This document shows positions 25,428 to 33,911 of a DNA stretch of 64,000 bases, piece after piece. Position numbers and translations under genes: made by a program. The stretch is from the NCBI GenBank assembly GCA_018822805.1, contig JAHJJU010000015.1:32425-96424 (forward strand), read 5' to 3'. The notes under the pieces are model-generated. The model was not told where the DNA came from, did not search any database, and saw only the letters and a program-made list of their open reading frames with translations. The stretch comes from a bacterium. GTDB lineage: Bacteria > Campylobacterota > Campylobacteria > Campylobacterales > Sulfurovaceae. How positions within the stretch are numbered: position 1 is the stretch's first letter; the number at the start of each line of letters is the position of its first letter.

Positions 25428-25705
25428 TTATATTCTAAAAATCTCTTTAATTTTTTGTTCAAAATCCTTATCACTCATACTTTTGATGTGGTAACCATAT
25501 TTCATACAACTTTTTGTTGATTCATTGTAAATTCTCTAAAATACTTTTTATATGCTTCTCATCAATCTCATCACCGAACAAATACTAATGCTTTATCATA
25601 GTCCCCTAACCAATGTATATGATTTGCATTTAAGCTGAAAACTAAAAGAAACGGCATCAACAACATCTTTATCATAACTATCCTAACGCAAATCAAAAAT
25701 TTCAT
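25428..25705 (-). pseudogene. Decayed small secreted thioredoxin-like protein gene
   Basis: From an ATG at 25705 there is a 44-codon frame ending in TGA with a signal peptide and the start NHIHWLGDYDKALVF, which resembles the N-terminus of periplasmic thioredoxin-fold proteins of Campylobacterota (H.NWL.DY..AL). The sequence continues in the other two frames as DEIDEKHIKSILENLQ and then KSCMKYGYHIKSMSDKDFEQ up to a TAA at 25428, as expected after two frameshifts and an internal deletion. The redox CxxC part is gone. It sits between the duplicated FNR promoter and the peroxidase gene. This fills the 359-bp gap 25405-25763. Confidence 0.5.
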
Positions 25706-25760
25706 GACTCATGGTACTATTTTCATAAATCATCTATGTTGATATGGGTCAACTCTTGGG
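25701..25760. repeat. Regulator promoter, copy 2 of a direct duplication
   Basis: Near copy of 24271-24322, including the first ATG and an FNR-type box. It now drives the decayed gene and probably the diheme peroxidase. Confidence 0.7.
25739..25752. promoter_or_regulatory. FNR-type box before the decayed gene and peroxidase
   Basis: TTGATATGGGTCAA, 34 bp before the ATG at 25705, in the second promoter copy. Confidence 0.65.
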
Positions 25761-25763
25761 GTT

Positions 25764-26948
25764 CTAGTACATCAATCCAAACATCCAAAGAGGGATTTTA
25801 GCTCCAAAACCAATCTCTATATCATCAGCAACAACAAAAGAGTCTGGAATATCTTTTATCTGTTTAAAACCTTTATTTTTACCACCCACTTCAAAAACAT
25901 ATCTATCATCTACTTTAAAATCACCTATATTACTGTACTTTATATCATGTAGCTCTTTGAGTTGTGAAACAAAAAAGCTCTCTCGAGCGGTGCCACTATT
26001 TTTGTCACTGCATAAAATGTTATAGAGATTAATATTGTCCAGATATATCTTATCAGGCTTATTGAGCAGTTTTTTATTTTTAAAATTTCCACCAATTATC
26101 TCTATAAGGTTTGCTTTTTTTAGATAGTATAGGTAAGAGTAGAGTGTATTTCTACTTATCTCTGAACTTTGAGCCAGTTTTTGAATGTTTAACTCCAGTG
26201 GAACCGATGAACAGAGCAGATGAAGCAGTTTTCTAATGGTATTTATTTTATCACTGTCTACATTATAGATTGTTGCAACTTCACTATCTAAAATGATGTT
26301 CATAATCTCATTGAGACGCAAGTTATACCCCAACTCACCCTCTGTAAAAAATGGATAAGAGCCATACGCTCTATAGTGGTTAAAATACTCCAATGGCTTA
26401 AACTTCTGTTTAACCGATTGTGCTATCTCTTGGTGATTTTCTAAAATATCTTCTAACAACAGAGGTACTAAATCTATCTCATATTTTATAGCAAGAAACT
26501 CCCGAAAAGAGAGAGAACCCAACTCATAAAAGAGTGAACGCCTGCTAAGGTCAACCTTTGAGTTTTCCAACTCCAAAGCAGAAGAGCCTGAGAAGATAAC
26601 CTTGATATCTACAAAATCATACATGGTCTTTAACTCTAAAGCAAAATCATTCGCCTTATGTACCTCATCTATAATTAACAGCTCTCCACCCAAAGCTGAA
26701 AACTCTATGGCAATATCACTCAATTTTTTTCTAACATTATCGGCTGAAATATAGAGCATTTTAGAACTTTTCAGTCCATAATGTTGTGCTATCTGTCGTA
26801 TCAAGGTGGTCTTTCCCACACCCCGTTGCCCCAGTATGCCTATAAGTTTTGATTTAAAATCTATTTGAGCAAAAAGATAGCGTTTAAATTTTGGTGTAGG
26901 AAGGGAAAAATATAAATTAGAGAGTTGTATTAAGCGTTGCATTTTCAA
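25764..26948 (-). CDS. AAA-family ATPase with DUF4143-type C-terminus
   Basis: A 394-residue ATP-binding protein of the large family often found in accessory regions. Walker A GQRGVGKTTLI is at about residues 39-49, Walker B is ELLIIDEVHKA and a sensor region is VIFSGSSALEL. The C-terminal half is a winged-helix (SSEISRNTLYSYLYYLKKA) followed by a DUF4143-like nuclease-fold region (ESFFVSQLKEL...FEVGGKNKGFKQIKD). Function is unknown; some relatives are thought to act in defence or stress. It is not obviously linked to its denitrification neighbours. Confidence 0.85.
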   Translation of the reverse strand: MKMQRLIQLSNLYFSLPTPKFKRYLFAQIDFKSKLIGILGQRGVGKTTLIRQIAQHYGLKSSKMLYISADNVRKKLSDIAIEFSALGGELLIIDEVHKANDFALELKTMYDFVDIKVIFSGSSALELENSKVDLSRRSLFYELGSLSFREFLAIKYEIDLVPLLLEDILENHQEIAQSVKQKFKPLEYFNHYRAYGSYPFFTEGELGYNLRLNEIMNIILDSEVATIYNVDSDKINTIRKLLHLLCSSVPLELNIQKLAQSSEISRNTLYSYLYYLKKANLIEIIGGNFKNKKLLNKPDKIYLDNINLYNILCSDKNSGTARESFFVSQLKELHDIKYSNIGDFKVDDRYVFEVGGKNKGFKQIKDIPDSFVVADDIEIGFGAKIPLWMFGLMY

Positions 26949-27079
26949 TCCTTTTCAATTGATTGAAAATATTATAACATATTTTTTATAATGAATTTAA
27001 AATTCTTGCATTAATCTCTCTCCATTTTAATTAAAAATTATAATTATAGTTTATAATAATAATTTGTTTTAATTATAAA

Positions 27080-27093
27080 TTGACTCAAATCAA
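27080..27093. promoter_or_regulatory. FNR-type box before the pentaheme cytochrome
   Basis: TTGACTCAAATCAA, 57 bp before the start at 27150, in a very AT-rich 201-bp gap. Confidence 0.65.
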
Positions 27094-27149
27094 TCTTTGT
27101 ATATTTCAAATAAGATAATATCACTCTTATTTAACCAAGGAGATTTACA

Positions 27150-28238
27150 ATGCGTCTACTATTTACCTTACTACTACTCATGAGCCATCTATTGGCAACC
27201 GATGTCAATACCTGCCAAAGTTGTCACCCCACCATCTACCATGAGTTTGAGCAATCCTTTCATAAAAAGTCATCGATAAAAGAAGACAAGGTTCATAAAG
27301 CTGTTTGGGACAAGCATCCTGCAAAAGCTAAAGGGGATTACAACTGTGCCAAGTGTCATACGCCAAACAATACAGTCCATGAAGGAATGACCTGTGTCAC
27401 TTGCCATACCATTACCGACATAGAGAGCCATCCAACAGCCAACAAAAACATCTATGAGACCAAAGCAAAAACACTCTACTCTGCTCAAAAAGGGATGGAA
27501 GATAAAAAAGTGGTCTACCAAGAGAAAAGTTCATGGATGGGGCTGGTGAAAGAGACCACAGGTTCACCCTATCATGACATTGACTATAGAAACGAGAACT
27601 ACTACACGGGAAAAATGTGTATGGGTTGTCACTCTCATAAACAGAATGCTCATGAGTTCGATGTTTGCCGAACAGAGATGCATGGAGCCCAAAGTAAAGA
27701 GAACAACTGCATCAGCTGTCATATGCCAAAGGTTCAAGGAAGTGCGACAACCATTCGACAGAGTAAAACACACGCTTTTCATGGTTTTTCCGGGGTGCGA
27801 AATGCTCCTGAGATGTTGGCTGACCACATTAATATCGTGTATAAAAAATCTACCAATGGTTTTGAAATCATCGTACACAATAAAGCCCCACACAACCTTT
27901 TGACCCATCCTCTACGCGTGGTGCAACTTAAAACCACACTAAAAAGAGAAGGAAAATCAGAGATATTAAAAACAGAAACCTTTGTTAAAGTTATCGGAAC
28001 CGACAACAAGCCCTCTATGCCTTGGTTGGCTACACAGGTCGTTAAAGATACGATGATAAAAGGTGATGAAAAACGCGTGGTTACTTTTGATAAAGAACTA
28101 CAAAAAGGTGATGAGATTGAGACGGTATTGGGGTACTATATTGTTAACCCTAAGGCTCTTGAGCAATTGGGGCTAAAAGATGAAAAGGAGCTTGGTAGTT
28201 TTAGAGTATTGAAACAAAGATACTTTAAAGTTCCATAA
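27150..28238 (+). CDS. Pentaheme periplasmic cytochrome c (cytochrome c554-like)
   Basis: 362 residues with a signal peptide (about 1-17) and five CxxCH sites: C22-Q-S-C25-H26, CAKCH, CVTCH, CMGCH and CISCH, all in the first 200 residues, followed by a beta-rich heme-free C-terminal domain (HNKAPHNLLTHPLRVVQL). The heme order resembles cytochrome c554-type electron carriers. A paralogue of the same plan lies at 40238-41368. Being under an FNR-type box near nir/nor/nap genes, it may move electrons to a nitrogen-oxide reductase or itself reduce NO or hydroxylamine; neither can be shown from sequence. Confidence 0.8.
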   Translation: MRLLFTLLLLMSHLLATDVNTCQSCHPTIYHEFEQSFHKKSSIKEDKVHKAVWDKHPAKAKGDYNCAKCHTPNNTVHEGMTCVTCHTITDIESHPTANKNIYETKAKTLYSAQKGMEDKKVVYQEKSSWMGLVKETTGSPYHDIDYRNENYYTGKMCMGCHSHKQNAHEFDVCRTEMHGAQSKENNCISCHMPKVQGSATTIRQSKTHAFHGFSGVRNAPEMLADHINIVYKKSTNGFEIIVHNKAPHNLLTHPLRVVQLKTTLKREGKSEILKTETFVKVIGTDNKPSMPWLATQVVKDTMIKGDEKRVVTFDKELQKGDEIETVLGYYIVNPKALEQLGLKDEKELGSFRVLKQRYFKVP

Positions 28239-28299
28239 AATATTTTATCAATTCCTTATAGCTATGATATAATAATTTATTATATCAAAAGGATGTGAC

Positions 28300-29088
28300 A
28301 TGAAAAAGATTTTAGTGTTGGTAGGAATACTCTTTTTACTGCCAACCATGAGTATGGCAGAACATATATGGGTGGGACTGTTTTCTAAAGAGACACCCTA
28401 CAGCAGTCAAACGTTTATTTCGAATAAAAAGTTAAAAAACTTAAACCGACTCATTGAAAAAGAATGGGAAAATGGATTCTTGATTACCGATATTCAATAT
28501 GGTGACAATATATGGACAGCAACCCTCTCAAAAGGTACAACCTATACCCATCAAGTTTATATTAAAAAAAGAGTTTGGAAAGAGTTTGAAACTGCCATTG
28601 CACACCATACTAAAGAAGGATTCTCACTTGTTGATGTCGAGTACGGCGATGGAACATGGGTAGCCATACTCGTTAAAGGTGTACCATATAAGGAAGTAAC
28701 CTACGATGCCATACGCTATTGGGATGATTTTCAAGTAACTGTAGACAAACGCTGGAAAGAGGGTTATAAACTTATTGATGTAGAACCGGCCGATGGATTA
28801 TGGGTGGGTATTTTTGCAAAAAATACAGGTTATAAAGAACAAGCCTACGACCGTTTAGACGATTGGAAGGGCGTTGATGAGATTATTAAAAAACGTTGGA
28901 AAGATGGATTCAGGCTCTCTAGAATTGAGTATGGAGATGGTCAATGGTTTTGTCTTTTCGTCCAAGATGACAAGAAAAAAGGGGAATCGTACAGCCAAAA
29001 TGAAGAGATTGAAACATTCTCACAAACCATCTCAAAGCATTGGAAAAAGGGTTTTCATATGATTGATATGGCAGAGGGTAGAAGATAA
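28300..29088 (+). CDS. Secreted DUF7477-like repeat protein
   Basis: A 262-residue protein with a signal peptide (MKKILVLVGILFLL...AEH) and five tandem repeats of about 47 residues with the pattern W-(I/V)-x-x-(F/L)-x-K-G...Y..Q.Y....W......I..RW..GF.L.D.EYGDG.W (for example WVGLFSKETPY, WTATLSKGTTY, WVAILVKGVPY, WVGIFAKNTGY). This resembles DUF7477, best known at the end of plant casein kinase 1-like proteins. No catalytic residues stand out; a binding or scaffold role is likely. It follows the pentaheme cytochrome by 61 bp. Confidence 0.65.
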   Translation: MKKILVLVGILFLLPTMSMAEHIWVGLFSKETPYSSQTFISNKKLKNLNRLIEKEWENGFLITDIQYGDNIWTATLSKGTTYTHQVYIKKRVWKEFETAIAHHTKEGFSLVDVEYGDGTWVAILVKGVPYKEVTYDAIRYWDDFQVTVDKRWKEGYKLIDVEPADGLWVGIFAKNTGYKEQAYDRLDDWKGVDEIIKKRWKDGFRLSRIEYGDGQWFCLFVQDDKKKGESYSQNEEIETFSQTISKHWKKGFHMIDMAEGRR

Positions 29089-29116
29089 ATAAATAGAGGT
29101 TCGATTGTCTCGAACC

Positions 29117-29130
29117 TTGATACACATCAT
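29117..29130. promoter_or_regulatory. FNR-type box before the TrpD2-like gene
   Basis: TTGATACACATCAT, one base off consensus, 35 bp before the ATG at 29165. Confidence 0.5.
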
Positions 29131-29164
29131 CTTTAAAACGTCAACTTTTCTCTATAATCTGAGC

Positions 29165-30037
29165 ATGAACTTTTTACCCTACATAAAAGCCGTCGGTACA
29201 GGCAAAAAACGAAACCGTGACCTAAATAAAGATGAGATGAAAATAGCCATGAGAGCCATATTAAATAGTGAGGTTGCTCCTGAACAGGTGAGTGCTTTTC
29301 TTTTGGGTTGGCGTGTTAAAGGAGAAAGCATTGATGAATTTAAAGGAGCTATAGAAGCTTTTGATGAGTTCATAAAACCTCATCCTATTGCCAACTCTAT
29401 TGAATTTGGTTATCCTTATGATGGTAAAGTAAAGAACCCTTATCTTTTTCCACTTATGGCTAAATATCTGAAACCTTACGGTATTCAACTCTCTTTTCAC
29501 GGTGATGTACTACAACCTGCTAAAGGAGGCGTTACCCTTAAAGAGATATGTACCCATACCTCACTAGAAGAGAATATTCACTTTTTTGACAGAGCGACCT
29601 ATTTTAAAGAGCTGCATCAACTCAGCCAGATCCGAAATACTTTAGGGATACGAAGCTCATTTAACACCCTTGAAAAACTGCTGGGCATTTCACAGAGTGA
29701 TACAGCAATTATTGGGGCTTTTCATAAACCTTTTATTGACAAGTATATTGAGCTCTTTAAAGACAGATATAAAAAGCTCATTATTGTTAAAGGCAATGAG
29801 GGAACTCCTGAAATCTTCTCTAAGTGTTCGATTTTTATGGTAGAAAATGCTAAAGTAGAGGAGATAAAAGTTGACCCTAAAGCATTGGGGATTGATTATG
29901 AAAAATCATGGAAACCTATTACGTTAGAGGAGTCTTTAACAATGATCAAAAATCCGAGTAATGAACTGGAAAAATTAGCTGAGTTTAATGCTAAGGTTAT
30001 TCTTTTTTTAATGAATAAAACCAAAACTTTAATCTGA
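29165..30037 (+). CDS. Glycosyl transferase family protein, TrpD2/YbiB-like
   Basis: 290 residues from the ATG at 29165; a longer frame from 29105 runs through the FNR-type box and is rejected. The N-terminal helical domain (MNFLPYIKAVGTGKKRNRDL...AFLLGWRVKGES) and the later FHGD/TLGIRSSFNTLEKLLG region match the anthranilate phosphoribosyltransferase-like fold of the TrpD2 (YbiB) family, which binds nucleic acid in E. coli and is linked to damage response. It overlaps the convergent NnrS gene by nine bases. Anaerobic control by the box upstream is inference. Confidence 0.75.
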   Translation: MNFLPYIKAVGTGKKRNRDLNKDEMKIAMRAILNSEVAPEQVSAFLLGWRVKGESIDEFKGAIEAFDEFIKPHPIANSIEFGYPYDGKVKNPYLFPLMAKYLKPYGIQLSFHGDVLQPAKGGVTLKEICTHTSLEENIHFFDRATYFKELHQLSQIRNTLGIRSSFNTLEKLLGISQSDTAIIGAFHKPFIDKYIELFKDRYKKLIIVKGNEGTPEIFSKCSIFMVENAKVEEIKVDPKALGIDYEKSWKPITLEESLTMIKNPSNELEKLAEFNAKVILFLMNKTKTLI

Positions 30038-31219
30038 CTTTTTATCTAACTTTTTCCCAAAAATCAAAACAGGGAAAAAACGTCTTGCCCAGAATCCAAA
30101 CAGAACAAACCAAACCGTAATTGACAAATCAAAAAAGACAAAGAACTTCCAACCATTAGCAACAGCTATAGAGGTTAAAATACGCATGACTACAACCACT
30201 TGTGTCCAATAAAAAAGGATGGTTGTCAATCTATCTGCTAGCATCATATTACCCGAGTGACCAAGGGTAACACGTGTTCCAAAACCAATTAATATGGTTA
30301 AAAGGAATCCTAAAAGTAAGGTATGAATATCTAAATATAAAAAGTTCATACCATAAGAAAGTGTTAAAATATTGGTCACGGCAGATAAAAAGAAGGTAAT
30401 CGGTATCCAAAAAAGTGCAATATGTAAAACCCATACCAAAGGATTTGAATTGGGAAATGGTAATTTCCAACGATAAAGCTCTTTACCTATCAAATAAGCC
30501 AACAACAAATCCACTAAAAAAGAAGAGTGTGTTTCAAACACTTCTAACAAAATACGTAAAGCCAGTAATCCTACAATAACTTTAAATCTCTCTACATGTT
30601 TTTCGATAGGCGAATGAGAGAAAAAAGGCACCATTCTTTGAGCAATGGTAAACGTCAATAAAAAAAGATAAAGGTATATGGCTATTTGAACCGATAGTGT
30701 ATGTAAAACCGGGAACAACATGCTAACAACAAACAAAACATGGGCAACAAGCCCAAATGCCATGGCTATTAAAATCCACTGTTGATCTTCTTTATCCGTC
30801 ACATTTGAAGCCTTATAAATACCTAGTAAAATATGACCTGCACCAAGATGACCTAAGAGGGTAAGTAACATTCCCACACTTGCCAAAGAAATAGAGACAA
30901 ATGTTCCAATTTGAAAAAGAATAAAACCGGCAAGAAACAACCCTAAAACTTGTAAGTAGTGCTCTTGAGGAATAGGATCCGTTGCTGAAAACCTTGGAAA
31001 AGTAGTAAACAAAAATGCTAAAAATGCAGGGGTAAACATTAAAAAAATCAATGAATAAGCATGATAGTTAATTCCTGTTATTTCAGTAGCCACAATTCCT
31101 TTAAACATTAACATAAAAAGAAACATGGATACAAAAGCATTAATAAATGCCAAAACAAAAAAGGGCTGATGGGGTTGGGATAAGAAAAAGTGATTTTTCA
31201 CTCTATTAAAGTCTACCAT
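30029..31219 (-). CDS. nnrS: NnrS family heme-copper membrane protein
   Basis: NnrS proteins protect cells against nitric oxide stress and bind heme and copper in the membrane. About 396 residues from the ATG at 31217-31219 (a TTG further up has no ribosome site), with about twelve hydrophobic segments. Family marks: SQPHQPFFVLAF near the N-terminus, QRMVPFFSHSPIEKH in the middle, and the signature IHTLLLGFLLTILIGFGTRVTLGHSG. It is the last gene of the hemerythrin-DUF2249-12TM-NnrS operon, overlapping its upstream neighbour by seven bases. Confidence 0.85.
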   Translation of the reverse strand: MVDFNRVKNHFFLSQPHQPFFVLAFINAFVSMFLFMLMFKGIVATEITGINYHAYSLIFLMFTPAFLAFLFTTFPRFSATDPIPQEHYLQVLGLFLAGFILFQIGTFVSISLASVGMLLTLLGHLGAGHILLGIYKASNVTDKEDQQWILIAMAFGLVAHVLFVVSMLFPVLHTLSVQIAIYLYLFLLTFTIAQRMVPFFSHSPIEKHVERFKVIVGLLALRILLEVFETHSSFLVDLLLAYLIGKELYRWKLPFPNSNPLVWVLHIALFWIPITFFLSAVTNILTLSYGMNFLYLDIHTLLLGFLLTILIGFGTRVTLGHSGNMMLADRLTTILFYWTQVVVVMRILTSIAVANGWKFFVFFDLSITVWFVLFGFWARRFFPVLIFGKKLDKKSD

Positions 31220-32496
31220 TCTATTCTCTCGCAATATTTTTGAGTATAACGATATTTTCCTCCGGCATCAAGTAAATGGTAAAGCAACCAAGCAAATGAT
31301 ATCAACAAAAGTAAAGACGCTACAACTTTGATGATAAGTATATCTAAAAATGCTACCGGTAGCCAAGATAACAACATACCAATATGCATTACAAAGTGAA
31401 TTTTTGCTTTTTTAGGGTGAATCACATCATGCATCATGGGTGCTTCCATGTATCCTTGATTAGAAAGATGAAACCAAACCAAAAATGGAACTATTTTATA
31501 GACCATTGCAAAAACAATACTCAATGCAAAACCAATAAAAGTAATGTAACTTAAAAGTTGTAACTTATGAGAGAAATCAATTATATTTCCTAGAAGTGTA
31601 AGCGTCATACCAACAATCAACAATCCCATGCCCAAACGCCAAAACCATACCGTAGCATCAGAAGTAGGACGTTTTCTTTTATAGAGTCTATGAAGGGTAA
31701 TCGTGGCATAAGCAATGAATAAAAGAGCCAAAATGATATCAATGATATTGGTGCCCACTCCTGCCATAAGTGACATGGTTTTAAGTAGCAAAAGCATAAA
31801 AACAGTTAAGGTGAAATATCGGCTTATCACCTCAGGGTATTTTGGTGTTACATAAAACATCTCAACCACTTGAAATGAAATGGAGGCAATCAATAAACCA
31901 ACCCATCCCATGAGAGCAAATGAATAGTGAGCCTCTTTAATCTCCGTAAAAAACGAACCACTGCTATAGCCTCCTAAAGTTAAAAGCATATAGAGACCAA
32001 AACCAATGGCTATGACAAAACTGCCTAAAGCAAAGAGCATCCCTTTTGAAGAGCTTGAGTGGTCGTTTATGCTCATTACCTCTTTTAACATCACTGGTGT
32101 TGCATAGAGCAGTCCGGACCCTAAAAATAGGGCTGAAAATAGATAAAAAAAGGAACTGTTTTTACTAAAAGCAAAAAGCTGAAAGAGAACACCCACCACT
32201 AAAAGAAGATGCACCACCATTGCTTTTTTAGTGGGTACGTTGATCACTACTCCTGCGATAACAGGCAACATCTGAAACAATGCCCCCAACATAAACGATG
32301 CCATAACGCCTAAAGCTAAAATATGGGTGACAATTAAATTAAAAGTATTTCCACCAAAGGCTTGCACCGAACTAAAGGAGCTACCAATTAAGTAAACGCC
32401 TAACAATACCCCAAACGCTGCACCGGTTATAAAAAATCGAAGAACCACGGAAATAGGAGGTGCTTGTTCCAAGGACAATCCTCCTTGACTAAACAT
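31213..32496 (-). CDS. 12-TM protein, heme-copper oxidase subunit I-like / NnrS-related
   Basis: A 427-residue membrane protein with about twelve hydrophobic segments. It has His residues placed in helices (THILALGVM, EAHYSFALMGW) and the stretch MVYKIVPFLVWFHLSNQG, shared with the 411-residue protein at 36599 (LYKIVPFLVWFERFSP). The pair look like single-subunit relatives of cytochrome oxidase subunit I or NnrS; metal content is not proven. It overlaps DUF2249 by eight bases. The operon company (hemerythrin, DUF2249, NnrS) suggests nitric oxide handling. Confidence 0.65.
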   Translation of the reverse strand: MFSQGGLSLEQAPPISVVLRFFITGAAFGVLLGVYLIGSSFSSVQAFGGNTFNLIVTHILALGVMASFMLGALFQMLPVIAGVVINVPTKKAMVVHLLLVVGVLFQLFAFSKNSSFFYLFSALFLGSGLLYATPVMLKEVMSINDHSSSSKGMLFALGSFVIAIGFGLYMLLTLGGYSSGSFFTEIKEAHYSFALMGWVGLLIASISFQVVEMFYVTPKYPEVISRYFTLTVFMLLLLKTMSLMAGVGTNIIDIILALLFIAYATITLHRLYKRKRPTSDATVWFWRLGMGLLIVGMTLTLLGNIIDFSHKLQLLSYITFIGFALSIVFAMVYKIVPFLVWFHLSNQGYMEAPMMHDVIHPKKAKIHFVMHIGMLLSWLPVAFLDILIIKVVASLLLLISFAWLLYHLLDAGGKYRYTQKYCERIEW

Positions 32497-32740
32497 CTAA
32501 AAAATCCTCTAATGAAGCTTCTAAGTTTTTTGAGATAAGAATATGCCATGTACCCTTAGCATCCTCATGAATAAACTGAGCAAAATTTTTATCTTTGGCA
32601 ATCTCTATAAGAGGAATAGGTTTTTTTCGATGAATCATGTACAAATAACTCTCATCATCCATGGACATCAAATCTTTAAGTGCTAAACGTAGTGGTTCAG
32701 GATGTTCCATCTCTCTGGCATCAAGGAGAATCTTTTTCAT
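32489..32740 (-). CDS. DUF2249 (SirA/TusA-fold) protein
   Basis: An 83-residue cytoplasmic protein with the DUF2249 pattern LDAREMEHPEPLRLALKDL and a TusA-like alternation of strands and helices (IPLIEIAKDKNFAQ, WHILISK). The usual TusA catalytic Cys in CPxP is missing (HPEPL). DUF2249 proteins are commonly found next to hemerythrin and NnrS-like genes in nitrogen-oxide stress operons, as here. It is five bases after hemerythrin and overlaps the 12-TM gene by eight bases. Molecular role unknown. Confidence 0.82.
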   Translation of the reverse strand: MKKILLDAREMEHPEPLRLALKDLMSMDDESYLYMIHRKKPIPLIEIAKDKNFAQFIHEDAKGTWHILISKNLEASLEDFLDV

Positions 32741-32745
32741 AATGT

Positions 32746-33186
32746 TTATAGTGCTTTCATTTTCTCAAGAGTTTGCTCTTTTATATCTTGTGGAATCATT
32801 CGATCACACATCGCATAGAGCATCTGCTCCTCTTTCATGTTGTGCTGTTGAAGTAAAATCATCATCGATTCAGCCAATGAAAGATACGCATCTTTATCTT
32901 TTTTTTCAATCGCTCCAGCCATTTTTCCTATAAGCCCACGAACCTGCTCATGCTCAAAACGCATGACACGTGTTGGTCCCTCTGTGTTTCCCGTAACTTC
33001 TTCAAATGTTGGGAAAAGTGTCTCTTCTTCTTTTTTAAAATGTTTAAGTGTATCGTCTGCAAAAGCTATAAACCGTTCTTCTGCTTTTTGAAAATCTCCA
33101 TCTATTACTGCTTTTTCAGCATCAGCAAAAACATCATCACAGTGTCTATGTTCTTCTCTCATGTATTGAGTAATAATCATAACCAT
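32746..33186 (-). CDS. Hemerythrin-domain protein
   Basis: 146 residues forming a four-helix bundle with a di-iron site. Ligand motifs visible: HRHCDDVF near residue 13, HFKKEEETLFP around 54-64, HEQVRGLI, and HNMKEEQMLY near 119. Such proteins bind O2 or NO or repair iron-sulfur centres (YtfE/RIC-type), and in this operon NO sensing or scavenging is likely. Two starts are possible (33186 or 33180). It heads the operon, 54 bp below an FNR-type box embedded in a larger palindrome. Confidence 0.9.
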   Translation of the reverse strand: MVMIITQYMREEHRHCDDVFADAEKAVIDGDFQKAEERFIAFADDTLKHFKKEEETLFPTFEEVTGNTEGPTRVMRFEHEQVRGLIGKMAGAIEKKDKDAYLSLAESMMILLQQHNMKEEQMLYAMCDRMIPQDIKEQTLEKMKAL

Positions 33187-33230
33187 TAATCCTTCATATA
33201 AATTAACAAAAATTATAGGGTATTCGGACT

Positions 33231-33262
33231 AAAAAAGTATTGATATGGCTCAATACTTTTTT
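33231..33262. promoter_or_regulatory. Extended palindrome around an FNR-type box
   Basis: AAAAAAGTATTG (33231-33242), spacer atatggct, CAATACTTTTTT (33251-33262): a perfect 12-bp inverted repeat. At its core TTGATATGGCTCAA (33240-33253) fits an FNR-type box for the hemerythrin operon. The A/T-ended stem could also end transcription from the 66-residue gene upstream. Confidence 0.6.
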
Positions 33263-33283
33263 AAGTAATAGGGTATTGAGTTT

Positions 33284-33484
33284 TTAATATCTTTTCTTCA
33301 AAACCACCAAATAGACAAAATCTTTAACAATCAATCCAAAAGAGAAGACCCATAATATATTCATGATGGTATTCGATGAGTAATCAAGAGCAAAATAGAG
33401 CAGTGGAAGACCAAGTACAATAATCCACTTCATGTAATAAAAAAAGATTATCCCTACTCCATAAATCTCTTTTAGAAACTTCAT
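33284..33484 (-). CDS. Small two-helix membrane protein, unknown
   Basis: 66 residues with two hydrophobic segments (about 8-32 and 40-60) and a basic end (LKKRY). No family recognised. It starts three bases after the 106-residue gene and so shares its FNR-controlled promoter. Confidence 0.6.
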   Translation of the reverse strand: MKFLKEIYGVGIIFFYYMKWIIVLGLPLLYFALDYSSNTIMNILWVFSFGLIVKDFVYLVVLKKRY

Positions 33485-33487
33485 CTT

Positions 33488-33808
33488 CTAAAAAACCGGT
33501 GTACCATCAGCTTGATGCGTTGCTTGTTCACCTTCTGCTTCGGTAGCTTCACGGGCTTCCCTCTCTGCTTCATAAGCATTCATCTCCATGCGTACTTCAT
33601 GGATTTGTTGTGGGGTGACATTATCATCTGATTGCCATGCAATCTCTATGGCATTATCATACTCAGCACCTATGGCTTCTATTTTTTGGGCATATTCATT
33701 GATACTTAGGCAAATCTCCATATGATTCTCTTTACTGATATCGTTTAACTCGATGTACCAACGCCCTAATGGATTGGTTTTAATGGTTGATTGTATAAGA
33801 ACAGACAT
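33488..33808 (-). CDS. Uncharacterised soluble protein under an FNR-type box
   Basis: 106 residues, acidic, with no signal peptide. The N-terminal half (SVLIQSTIKTNPLGRWYIEL...) looks like a small beta domain, the middle is helical (HMEICLSINEYAQKIEAIGAEYDNAIEIAW) and the tail is Glu/Ala-rich and probably disordered. I do not recognise the family. It faces a divergent promoter with one FNR-type box 58 bp upstream and is followed after three bases by the 66-residue membrane protein. Its setting among NO-stress genes is the only hint of function. Confidence 0.65.
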   Translation of the reverse strand: MSVLIQSTIKTNPLGRWYIELNDISKENHMEICLSINEYAQKIEAIGAEYDNAIEIAWQSDDNVTPQQIHEVRMEMNAYEAEREAREATEAEGEQATHQADGTPVF

Positions 33809-33865
33809 GTTTATCTCCTTGGTTTATAATGGTTTGATTATAACCAAATGGTTTTATATGCTACA

Positions 33866-33879
33866 TTGACAAAAGTCAA
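33866..33879. promoter_or_regulatory. FNR-type box in a divergent promoter
   Basis: TTGACAAAAGTCAA, symmetric, between the 106-residue gene (minus) and the 138-residue membrane gene (plus). Confidence 0.65.
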
Positions 33880-33911
33880 GTATGGTGCATAATTTTTGAC
33901 TATAATGGCGT

